Shown here one piece after another: positions 54,917-64,000 of a DNA stretch of 64,000 nt. Source of the stretch: Leguminivora glycinivorella. Its lineage: Eukaryota > Arthropoda > Insecta > Lepidoptera > Tortricidae. Position 1 is the first letter of the stretch; each line of letters starts with the position of its first letter. Made by a program: the position numbers and the translations under genes. The DNA is taken from the NCBI RefSeq assembly GCF_023078275.1, contig NC_062971.1:3162001-3226000 (forward strand). The letters run 5' to 3'. The notes beneath the pieces are model-generated. The model worked only from the letters and a program-made list of their open reading frames with translations, was not told the DNA's origin and searched no databases.

Positions 54917-56377
54917 AAATGGGCTTACTCAAGGTCACACACTAGCCGAGGCGAAATTTATTTAATTATTTAATAAATAATCGAACAAAATACAATATTA
55001 GAAAAGAAGCCGTGCAAAACTGTTTTAGAACTGTTTAATATAGACGCCGTAGAATTCGATACCGACACTACCGGCACGCCAGTCGGTGATACGGAATCTC
55101 AATTTGACCCGATTATGTTACAATCTTGTGACTTAGAGAACAGAGGCGTCACATTTATATTGATGTTTTTTTAAATGCTGCATTTATAGTGTGGCAAAAA
55201 CCTGTAGAAATTAAAAAGTGGCAATTTTAATTTCTCTTTTTGCCCAGCTGCAATACTACATAATACCTAAATGTAAATTTTACAGACTCCTTATCTCTTC
55301 TGCTCACATTAATTCTGTTCACGTTAATATTTTAGGAAAATAGCGTCATGCTCAGTAATTAACGATAGGGATTACTGTGTCCCGAATCATAAATAAAATC
55401 CTAGTGTACCTAAAATTGCACGGCAATTTTATCCATTAATTCATTGAAAATTTCGCAGCTCATTTTACATGCATTCTAAAATGTCCAGAAATACAGTCTG
55501 ATTACAAGATTAGTGGAAGCGGAATGTTCTATTGATTGCTGCGTCCTGTTGCCCATCCACGTTTTGTTTTTGGTCCCCAACCCAATTTTTGTGCTTGAAT
55601 TATACAAATGTCTCACGTGATTGTTCGTATTTTTTATACCTGAATCGTAAAGTGGCCTAGCTGTTGTTTACGTAGCTGTGTCTCACGTCGCCTGCGGTTT
55701 ATTGTTGAGCGCGTTTCCTTCATGTAAGCTCACTAGCTCAGCCTTTCTAGGCGATTCTAAGTCAACCCATTTTACTGATAGGTACATCGATTTAAACTTT
55801 CCTAGATACACTATCACCTACAAATTCGACACTCAAAAGTGTCCGATCGCTAAGTTGCAAATGTGTGCGTCTAGTTGACAAACGAAAACTTCGCAATGTA
55901 GTAAAAACAACTTTCATTTTTTTACAAAAACAACGTTATTTCTTAGTACTTAAAGTTCAATTTCAAATGCAAGCAATTGGCGGTTATGACATTAATGAAT
56001 GTGATCATCGCGAAAGCCATAAAATTTTATTACCGCAGATCGCAGGTGTGCATATTTTTAAACAAATCTACGTCTTATTGCAACCAACATAAGTTTAATT
56101 TCGTTCGCGCTACAACAATCTAAACGCCATTTTTACATTGGGAACGAGGATGGACAGAGGCATCATGGGAGTCGCGCTATGAGATGAAAGGCGAGAATGA
56201 GGAAATTTGCGGTATTTTTGCGAAAAACTGTTTTAAAAAATCCTATTAGATAGAAAATTTCTTAAGGAACAAATTGTTTGGTATAACATTTTTCGAGATT
56301 TTGCGTATTTTAAGCGAAAAAAATGAGTTTTTACTGTATGATATTTTTATTGATATCATCTCAAACAAAAAAATATA
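54917..56377. other. intronic, no gene seen
   Basis: No gene or clear element recognised in this part of PI4K intron 3. Confidence 0.5.
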
Positions 56378-56464
56378 TAAGGTACGGCGGGACAATTTGG
56401 ACTGGGGGAAAATTGCAACTGATCAATATCTCCACGTTTTGCAATGTTTGCATTATTAAATAGA
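56378..56464. repeat. AAGGTAC MITE, 5' fragment
   Basis: It begins TAAGGTACGGCGGGACAATT and contains TTTGCATTATTAAATAGAGT, as in 58562-58779. It is truncated where the next element starts. Confidence 0.6.
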
Positions 56465-56483
56465 GTCAACTGAGGTATATACA

Positions 56484-57091
56484 ACAGGGTGTCCCACGGC
56501 GATGCCACATGGAGGGAAAATACCTTAAATATCGTAGATCGTAAATATTTTTTTTGACGCCAATAGATCCCATTCCTATCCAGTATCAAAAGCTTGTATG
56601 GGACCAAAAAAAAAATGTCTGGCTAGAAAAGTCACAAATCACGAAAAACTTTTCCCATACAATTTGTATGAATTTTTTTTTTCCACATGGTATTTTTATG
56701 ATGCCAATCGATTCCACTCCTATTCAGTATTAATAATTGCTTAGGGGTCAACTCAAGACAATGCACCAAAAAAAAAAGTTTGTTAAAATGCCCTTTTTCT
56801 CGCACCCTGTATATTTTTTCCAAAATCTGTAAATGCCATTTTTCATCAATTTGAAATTGATGGATGGTCCCCTTAGACTAGTTTCATGTAGGACTACGGG
56901 ATCTCATACCGGCTTTACTGACCCGCTTTCAAAATACATCCTGTATAAGGCCTCATAGTAAAAATTAAAAAAATTTGAATGCACTTTTACTAAGTTTTGA
57001 AAATAAAATAAAGTCGCCTTTCAGCAAAATATGCTATCTACGATATTTAAGGTATTTTCCCTCCATGTGGCATCGCCGTGGGACAGCCTGT
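56484..57091. mobile_element. non-autonomous DNA element with ~55-bp inverted ends
   Basis: The left end ACAGGGTGTCCCACGGCGAT, continuing to about 56540 through AAATACCTTAAATATCGTAG, is repeated inverted at 57037-57091 with very few mismatches. The element is 608 bp and carries no coding sequence. The good match of the ends suggests a young copy. Confidence 0.85.
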
Positions 57092-57116
57092 ATATATATA
57101 TATATATATATAACAT

Positions 57117-57160
<44 letters not shown>
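57092..57160. repeat. (TA)n and (GT)n microsatellite
   Basis: About 11 TA units, then AACATAC, then about 18 GT units. Confidence 0.95.
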
Positions 57161-58023
57161 AGCGATTATGTGAAAGTAAACAGTTGAGGGATTGTATGTG
57201 GTGTGTGTGAGGGATGGTGCACTTGGAGAATATGAATTAATTAAGTAGCTATTAAAACAAAGAAGAATTGAATGATGACATTAATTTATTATTCTACGTA
57301 ATTTCTTTCAAAGCTTTGTGTGGGTAAATCTTCTCTCCGCTCCTCAGCTATAATCTTGCGCCATTTTTCCCTTTCAACGTCTTGTTTTGGGAATCTGGAA
57401 TAAAAACCTTTTTTATTACTTAAAAACGAATTTGCTATTCCCGGGTTGTTTCTTTTTATAATTAAAGTAATTTATAAGATATGTATTAATGTTATTGAAT
57501 TGAAATCATTTATTTCAGACTTATTGGTCCATAATAATAAATAAATACATACATTATTAATATGAAATAGGCTTCTTTTACAAAAAATATAAATTAGCGA
57601 CTCCATCATTCCATTTTTAACTATGTTCCACTTCAACCATCTTTTGTCGCCGTCCGCTCATTACTAGTACAGCGCGAGAGAAAGAGACAAACTGCGTAAG
57701 ACCAAATCAAGGAATTTACTTCAATTATTCTAGAAAATAAATGTTTTTAGTAAGTTAGGAAGCCATTTTGGCCACAAATGCATAACATTATAAAATTATT
57801 AACAATTACTTACCTGAAATACGATACGTCATCCTTTTTTAACGTATATAAGGTGTTATTTTTGCACTTTTTTACGGAGCACTTAGGCATGTTGCCGACA
57901 CGGCGGATGAAGCGCTACTGACCGCCCAATTGTGCTTAGAACATTTTCAAGCACAATTTGCTGCGGACACATTCTAAGCCGTGATGGTGCATCTAGGTAG
58001 TTTAGATCGATGGATAGGTATCG
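57161..58023. other. intronic, no gene seen
   Basis: Nothing supported. Confidence 0.5.
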
Positions 58024-58160
58024 ATGTAGTGCGAAATGTTTTTCTTTCGTATTTTTACGAAAACGTACGAACTTGTCATGCTATTTCATTTCAGTCAGTC
58101 TCAGTGCACGAAGTATTGACATTGACAGAACTAGCATGGCAAGTTCTTTCGTTTTTACAT
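58024..58160. repeat. MITE with ATGTAGTGCGAA end, copy 2
   Basis: It shares ATGTAGTGCGAA, ACGTACGAACTTGTCATGCT and TCAGTCAGTCTCAGT with 11988-12150. The right end is less well kept. Confidence 0.55.
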
Positions 58161-58561
58161 CTGTAGCTATGTTTATCTTTGAAACTTATGAATGATTATT
58201 TTGTTTGATTGATATTTTAATAAATGTATATGACATAGTGGCGCCACTAGACATGAAGAAATATCAGTTTGCTTCCTCGTTGAAAATAGCCTACATGTGG
58301 AAATCGCCTTAGGGGAGACCCGGGAGACGTGAACTTAACTCCTGGAACGCCCTTGTCAAAATTTGCCACTCAATTAGTAATCTTCAATTAGTTAATTATA
58401 GTTTAAATTGTGTGGGACAGATCTGGAACAAAGCGTTAATTAAATATAGACATTATTGTGCACAGAATTAGGTAGGTACACATTTATAATTTTAATAGTG
58501 TTGCGCTGTGCCACCTATATCCATAAATTTGGATGTATTTTTATCGTGGCGATTCTCAGGG

Positions 58562-58779
58562 TAAGGTACATCGGGACAAATCTCGACTGAGGAGCAAAAG
58601 TAACTGGTCCATTATTTCCATGTTTTACAATGTTTGCATTATTAAATAGAGTGTCCACCGGTTATATATGGTAGGCGTGTTCAGTGGATACATGTAGAAC
58701 TCAACATCATACTGTAATAATGAAAAAAATGGATTAATTACATTTGCCCCCCAGTCGAGATTTGCCCCGCTGTACCTTA
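58562..58779. repeat. AAGGTAC MITE, full copy
   Basis: TAAGGTACATCGGGACAAAT and the inverted right end TTTGCCCCGCTGTACCTTA bound 218 bp. It shares TTATATATGGTAGGCGTGTT-type sequence with 43195 and 52176. Confidence 0.75.
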
Positions 58780-58998
58780 CATTTTCCTTGCCGGGTCTGG
58801 CGTTGACTAATTCGGACGTCTACCAATGACGCATACGTTGCGTCACGGCTTCGTGTCCTTGCATAGTAATCACATGAACGGTGACATACAGATCGATACG
58901 CGCATTGTTTACGGCGCTTATCGGTTAGCAGGCTGATAGCGACAATCAGGGCAGACGTACCTATAAGTATTGCTGCAAATAATACTGGTAAAGAGTAG

Positions 58999-59127
58999 CC
59001 CCCTTATTCATACTCGTAGACGTTCACTAAAGTTATCAAGCCGATAAAGTTCGTTTGTCTCTTTCTATCACACCAATACGTCGGAAAGGGACAAACGAAC
59101 TTTATTGAACGTTTATGAATAAGGGGG
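58999..59127. repeat. foldback MITE with CCCCC ends, copy 2
   Basis: It begins CCCCCTTATTCATA and ends TTTATGAATAAGGGGG, with internal arms AAGTTCGTTTGTC / GACAAACGAACTT. TAG on both sides (58996-58998 and 59128-59130) looks like a 3-bp target duplication. Confidence 0.8.
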
Positions 59128-59649
59128 TAGGTATTTTTCGAGAGTGCGTATTATTTAGGATTAAAATATATTAATGTAGTGCCATGCTTCTGTTAACTCT
59201 TTATAAAAAAAAATCTTAAATACTGTACCTAACCTATTAATATTATAAATGCGGCATTGAATATGCCTGGTATATCTTCATGTTTAAAACGCACAATTGA
59301 TAGATTCAACGTGGTATAGGGTTCGAGGCTCGCTGAAAGACATAGAAGATTTTATATCGACAGTCGCGGGCAGAAGTTAGTAATTATTTAGTTACTTTCT
59401 GCTTGAGTACGTCATATTTATTCAATATTCAGATAAATGGTTGGTCCTTTTTCTTAGTTTACTGTACGATGGGAAAAAGTCGGCATGACACAAGACAGAC
59501 TGATTGATTATTTGTTCACTTAACTCAATATTCTCAATAGCCGCAAAACGGATGGTCCAATTAAGGCACGGAATTGTATTATTTTGTTGTTACATTTTAT
59601 CGGGGGCTCTAATAATTTATAATGTCCATTATTTCTGGTAAGATAAGTT

Positions 59650-59790
59650 GGCAGTAACTAGCCCCCTTCTAATAACTGGCCACCTTGTACTAAAAATGAA
59701 CTCTGTGTAGTGGTACACTGAATTAATTTTGGCATAACGTGGCCAGTTACTGAGAGGTGGCCAGTAATAGAAATTTTATGTAAATAATTT
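59650..59790. repeat. degenerate GTGGCCAGTTA repeat, left part
   Basis: The motif TGGCCAGTTAC and its complement occur several times here, and again at 62040-62125 on the other side of the nested element. Confidence 0.5.
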
Positions 59791-59803
59791 TTAAGAAAAA
59801 AAA

Positions 59804-61990
59804 AACCGCCTTCCTTTGGGGTTCTGGTGATAAATACTTTCAAATGTTGGATTATGTTATCAATTCGTCTGTATATTTTTTAATGTTTGTTATTCGATAT
59901 CTCCGTCATTTCTGAACCAATTTTGAAATCTGGATGATTCTGAAGTACTTACAGATGAGAATGATTATCAGAACGGAACTCTAACCAGGGGCGGCTCACT
60001 CTTCATCAGCAGTTCCACTGCACCAAATGTCACTGTTCTGGACGTAAGTGCATGCTGTTCTTATAAAAATACCAAAGGGTCATTCCATTGTGACGGGTGG
60101 GATATTTATACTCTTTTTTGCCTACATTTTGCTTTATTTCTGCCAAACGGCAACAATTAGCGTATTAAATATGACATTATCAATTACTTGAATAATCAAT
60201 GCGTACTGTACCATCAAAAAAAATATGAAAATGTCATTATTATTATGAGAAATTGATGGTATAAGAAGTGTGACGGGTGGGACTTCAAAGTGCCTCTCCT
60301 CTCCGACTTGACTTACACAATTCGCAATTGGTAAGAAACTACGAAACTTTTGTTAAACAACCATTTTTTATTTAATTCCTGATATTATATAGATTAGGTA
60401 TTAGTATAATTTACGCAAATAACTCGTAAAACAAAAATAATTTTGCTTCTCAATGCTTGTGACGGGTGGGACAGCGCTTTGTGACGGGTGGGACGAGTAA
60501 CATTTGAGTATACAAATATATGAAAAATATAAAGACAGTTCGTTTGTATTTACTTTAAATCAGCTCTTTTATTAATTATTTAATGTTACAAGTAATAATT
60601 TCAGTAGTTTTCTTAGAGCATTAAACCAAAAAAAATATTTTTTCAACTTGAATTTTTAAAGGTTCAGAAAATTGTCAAACCTTGTCAAACAGTCTATTAC
60701 CACATACTTTTATCAGTGGGTCAGAAATAATGTCAAAAATTTTACCAGTTTTAATGAAAAAGACTTCTTCCTGACTCATAGGCCTCATTGCATTCATTGT
60801 GTTCTAAAAAGTAATACCACAACCGAATTAAGCAATATTAGACATATAATTTGCTTTAATATAACCCAGTTAGGTTTAACTAAACTTAAAAGAAGGATTT
60901 TATACTCATTAACTCAAGTTTTATCAGATAACCCATTTTGCTCACACGTCACTGTGACGGGTGGGACCTACTTTGAAAAGCGTTAAAAGTATACTTTTAT
61001 TCACAAGAGCAACGCGTTTTTTAGCTAAAATAACCAACCTCAACCTAATTGTTACTTTCACAAAGTAAGACATCAAGAGTTTAGATACTTTTAGGGTAAA
61101 CAAGAAAAAACTTTGTTTTATTGTGACGGGCGGGACGTGAGTTACGCATTGTGTAGACGCCCAATAAATCCTAACCATGAAACTTAATTTAAATTTACTT
61201 GCCACTGGTTTAAACAGCTTTAAATATATTTTCTTTTACACATATCACTTTCTCCATAATGTTTATTAAAAGCGCGAAATAGCGCTGCCAACTTAGGGTA
61301 TATATATGCCACCTTAGACAACTGGTGCTAGGGGTACGTTTGGACACATATAAAATGCAAAAAAATGTCATAAAAAGGAAAAACTCATTGATTCATAAAA
61401 TTAGGCATAATGTTCTATTCTCTAGATGTAGATTTAAATGTAAATTAAGTTATTTAATTTTTATGCCTGTGGTGTCGGTTTCGCTGGAATGACCCCAAAG
61501 TCACTAGAAGTGTGCCGTTCAGATTTGAGGAGTTCCGTTCTGACCATCATCAGCAATTCCACTGCACCAAATATCACTGTTCTGGACGTTAGTGCATGCT
61601 GTTCTTATAAAAATACCAAAGTCACTATAAGTGTGCCGTTCAGATTTGAGGAGTTCCATTCTGACCATCATCAGGAGTTCCACTGCACCAAATGTCACTG
61701 TTCCGTACGTAAATGCATGCTGTTCCTTTAAAAACACAAAAATCACCATATGTATGCCTTTCAGATTTGAGGAGTTCCCTCGATTTCTCCAGGATCCCAT
61801 CATCAGAACTGGGTTCTGAGAAAAATGGGACCAATCTGTATGCATATACATTCAATCAAAAAAAAAATTTTCAAAATCGGTCTAGTAACGACGGAGATAT
61901 CGAGGAACATTAAAAAAAAAAAAAAATAAATAAAAAAAAAAACATACAGACGACTTGATAACCCCTTCCTTTGAGATTTGGAAGGCGGTT
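59804..61990 (-). mobile_element. AACCGCCTTCC element, copy B, interrupted
   Basis: The ends are AACCGCCTTCC and GGAAGGCGGTT. It is the same family as 3673-4417 but inverted, including the 121-bp tandem units. Without the 1,419-bp insert at 60077-61495 and its duplication it would be about 764 bp, close to copy A. Confidence 0.8.
60077..61495. mobile_element. DNA transposon with GGGTCATTCCA ends and repeated motif
   Basis: The ends are GGGTCATTCCA and TGGAATGACCC (11-bp inverted repeat). CAAA stands on both sides (60073-60076 and 61496-61499), while the uninterrupted sister unit at about 61613-61626 reads ATACCAAAGTCACT, so this is a clean insertion with a 4-bp duplication. Taking shorter ends, the duplication could be CCAAAG. 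GTGACGGGTGGGAC or a one-base variant occurs six times (60090, 60270, 60459, 60481, 60954, 61123), always in the same orientation. The only notable frame is 104 codons (60672-60986) with no domain that I know. It seems non-autonomous. Sola-type elements make 4-bp duplications, but I cannot assign the superfamily. Confidence 0.85.
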
Positions 61991-62039
61991 AAAAATAACT
62001 CTGTTGTTTATTGGTAAAGATACTTCATTTTTAGTACAT

Positions 62040-62125
62040 AGTGGCCAGTTATTGCACACTGGTCAGTAACTGGCAATTTGCCTTATACAAAGTTCATTTG
62101 TTGTACACGGTGGCCAGTTATCAAA
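62040..62125. repeat. degenerate GTGGCCAGTTA repeat, right part
   Basis: GTGGCCAGTTATTG, ACTGGTCAGTAACTGGC and GGTGGCCAGTTATC continue the repeat at 59650-59790, which the AACCGCCTTCC element appears to have split. Confidence 0.5.
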
Positions 62126-62199
62126 AGGCGGCTGTTACCTACTGGAGGTTTACCCTATGGCCTTTTACACTTATTCTAAATATGTGGAATTCATTACAG

Positions 62200-62325
62200 G
62201 TGGTCAAATTGGTGTCGGAGACTTTCAACTACTTGCGGATAGACCGGGAGCGCTCGCGGCTCAAACGGGCCATCACGGAACAATTCCCTAATCTACGATT
62301 TAATAGGATGGGACTCCCGCCGAAG
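62200..62325 (+). CDS. PI4K2A: type II phosphatidylinositol 4-kinase, exon 4
   Basis: The exon has 42 codons between TTCATTACAG and GTAACT. It reads VVKLVSETFNYLRIDRERSR, LKRAITEQFPNLRFNRMGLP, PK. SETFNY and FNR.GLPPK are conserved in the family. It begins and ends on codon boundaries. Confidence 0.95.
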
Positions 62326-62976
62326 GTAACTAAATAGTTTCCGTATCATCAGTTTTAGAAAGCCTAGAGGTTTATTTTTTTTGAAGTGAAACTTTTAATG
62401 CGACTTCCAACTGATAACGTTAAATGTTTAACGCAGTCAGAATTGCCAACTCGAATTTTGAAAAAAATGGTAGACAGCAGCAGCGGCTGATCCATACAAG
62501 CCGATTCCCACAGGCTTGCCTAAAATTGATTACCTACTAGTAAAGTACCTAATGTAAAGGTAGGTTTCTTTTGCTCAGTTTTGCCTAGCAGAAAGTTTCA
62601 CCAGCCGCCCCTGCTAGACAGAACTATGTCAATTTTTGAAGTAAATCTTTTCAACTTGTCCATATTTCATGAGTTTATGTTTGTTTTTCAATAATTTGAG
62701 CAATTAGCAATGTAAAATATTTAACTTAAAACAGTAAACAGGTGGAAGTAACTAAACGCAAAAACGTGACAGTCACGACAGAATGTTTTTAAGGTTATTT
62801 TACGAATTTTCACTTCTTCCGCGCGGAGGGACTCCGCGCACTATTTTTCTATATCCTGAGTTGAATCAATATTGTTGCGAATCGTTTCTAGTATCATCTA
62901 CTAGCGCGGTGGAGTCACAGTAGGATGTGGATGACCTCGTGGGTAAACTCGTGAATAAGATGATGTGTGTCGGCAG
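62326..62976. other. PI4K intron 4
   Basis: It runs from donor GTAACT to acceptor GTCGGCAG. No repeat or gene recognised. Confidence 0.8.
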
Positions 62977-63074
62977 GCGGGCTCGTTCCAGCTGTTCGTG
63001 GAGGGCTACAAGGACGCCGACTACTGGCTGCGGCGCTTCGAGCAGGACCCGCCGCCCAAGCACGTCATGGCGAA
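62977..63074 (+). CDS. PI4K2A: type II phosphatidylinositol 4-kinase, exon 5
   Basis: The exon reads AGSFQLFVEGYKDADYWLRR, then FEQDPPPKHVMA and AA of a Lys codon before GTTAGT. SFQLFVEGYKDADYWLRRFE is almost invariant in type II PI4Ks. It is GC-rich compared with the introns. Confidence 0.95.
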
Positions 63075-63092
63075 GTTAGTATTTATTCACTA

Positions 63093-63260
63093 CTAGCTTT
63101 TGCTCGCGTTAGAAAGAGACAAAAACTAGCCTATGTCACTTTCCATCTCTTCAAGTATCTCCATTTAAAAATTCACGACAATTCGTCGCTCCGTTTTGCC
63201 GTGAAAGACGGACAAACAAACAGACACACACACTTTCCCATTTATAATATTAGTATTGAT
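63093..63260 (+). repeat. CTAGCTTTTGC dispersed repeat, copy 5
   Basis: It starts 19 bases after exon 5 with CTAGCTTTTGCTCGCG (part of the usual 5' segment is missing) and ends near ATAATATTAGTATTGAT. Confidence 0.8.
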
Positions 63261-63852
63261 TTGCCTCATAGTATGGTGTAAGACGTTTCATATTAGGTAT
63301 AGGGAAAATAGGTAACATTGGAGGTAACTAATATACCAGTTTAGGAATGATCTATTTGTTTATACTGGCTAGCGCGATGACCCTAAAGTCGATCTTGGCT
63401 TTCAACATAAGAGCACGGCATTTGCTGGGCCCACACACAGCGCGGCCAACGTTCAATGTAGACGTGCCTCGCCCTGCGGCCCGCCGGATCGGACCCGGCG
63501 GTTTAAGCCAATTTGTTTTCTTCGACGCTGAACTAACAATAGTCACAAAACAGCGTCCATTTATTATTCCACAGTATAGCTTTTGTACTGTCTGATCTTC
63601 CAGTGACCAAACCAGTGAGGACGGTATGCTTCTCCATTTTCTGAGCCTTCTTAGATATCGTCACTACTTTTAAAAAAACTTGTATCTTCGTCTGTCAATG
63701 AAAAGAAAATTGTAGTAAGTATGTATGGAATGCATGTAGACTTACTGCGTTTTAAGTTTGAGGAACAGCGTGAGATACGAGATTTTTTAAAAGTAGTGAC
63801 GATATGTTGATGAATAGCCATAAAATGATTGATAAATGCGTTTAATTTTCAG
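63261..63852. other. PI4K intron 5, remainder
   Basis: It ends in TTTAATTTTCAG. An imperfect inverted pair lies at about 63650-63676 and 63784-63803 (TATCGTCACTACTTTTAAAA / TTTTAAAAGTAGTGACGATA), suggesting a small foldback element of about 150 bp. Confidence 0.6.
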
Positions 63853-63991
63853 ATTCCAGTTACAGTTCGAACGGCTGGTCGTGTTGGACTACATCATTCG
63901 GAACACGGACCGCGGCAACGACAACTGGCTCATCAAGTACGACGCGCCGCAGACCACGCCAAGGGGGGACGTCGACATGACTGACCCTAGC
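63853..63991 (+). CDS. PI4K2A: type II phosphatidylinositol 4-kinase, exon 6
   Basis: The exon completes the Lys codon and reads FQLQFERLVVLDYIIRNTDR, GNDNWLIKYDAPQTTPRGDV, DMTDPS before GTGAGT. DYIIRNTDRGNDNWLIK is the catalytic loop, with Asp in NTDRGNDN as the catalytic base expected for PI4K2 enzymes. It ends on a codon. The next exon, with the metal-binding Asp motif, is beyond the window, so the gene is partial here. Confidence 0.97.
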
Positions 63992-64000
63992 GTGAGTAAA

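Noticed and set aside
60672..60986. 104-codon frame as the transposase of the nested element
   Set aside because: It is too short and shows no catalytic or DNA-binding motif; the element is treated as non-autonomous.
61489..61913. Short overlapping frames near the right end of the nested element
   Set aside because: They are translations of the 121-bp tandem units of the AACCGCCTTCC element, mirrored at 3728-4134.

Overview
The window looks like nuclear DNA of a moth or butterfly (Lepidoptera). It is AT-rich and crowded with short inverted-repeat elements. It carries several copies of a repeat that starts CTAGCTTTTGCCCGCGG and ends near ATAATATTAGTATGGAT, which I know from lepidopteran genomes. 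Several genes have arthropod TATA plus TCAGT-type initiators about 30 bases apart, and the proteins are insect-like. I cannot name the species.

Layout. At the left, three exons (2.9-5.6 kb, + strand) are the 3' end of an R3HCC1/R3HCC1L-like gene. From 5.6 to 15.3 kb I see no gene, only repeats. The most striking of these is a ten-copy tandem array (period 105 bp, 13.48-14.49 kb) whose unit folds as a complete tRNA-like cloverleaf with A box, B box, encoded CCA and a T5 stop. A near-perfect palindrome borders it. From 15.6 to 39 kb lies a cluster of genes for small secreted proteins: 15640, 19032 (minus), 19952 (minus, membrane), 20794, 23769, 33020 and 38284. Four of them (15640, 23769, 33020, 38284) share a G[FY]xxV/LxxKDE[FY] block and are probably one tandem family; the 23769 copy is broken by one frameshift. 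Degraded and foldback mobile elements sit between them.

From 41.3 kb to the right edge runs a type II phosphatidylinositol 4-kinase gene (+ strand, six exons seen, running off the end). Its introns hold an apparently intact two-ORF non-LTR retrotransposon (minus strand, ORF1 with a PHD-like zinc finger), two damaged tandem copies of exon 3, and a nested transposon with a clean target-site duplication and an empty-site copy elsewhere in the window.

The two conserved genes (R3HCC1L-like, PI4K type II) flank the secreted-protein cluster and show no functional link to it. The secreted proteins are low-complexity, rich in His, Gly, Asp, Glu and Lys, and may be cuticle or extracellular-matrix components; that role is inference.

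Exon limits come from splice sites and conceptual translation only. Family names were recognised from memory; no database was searched.
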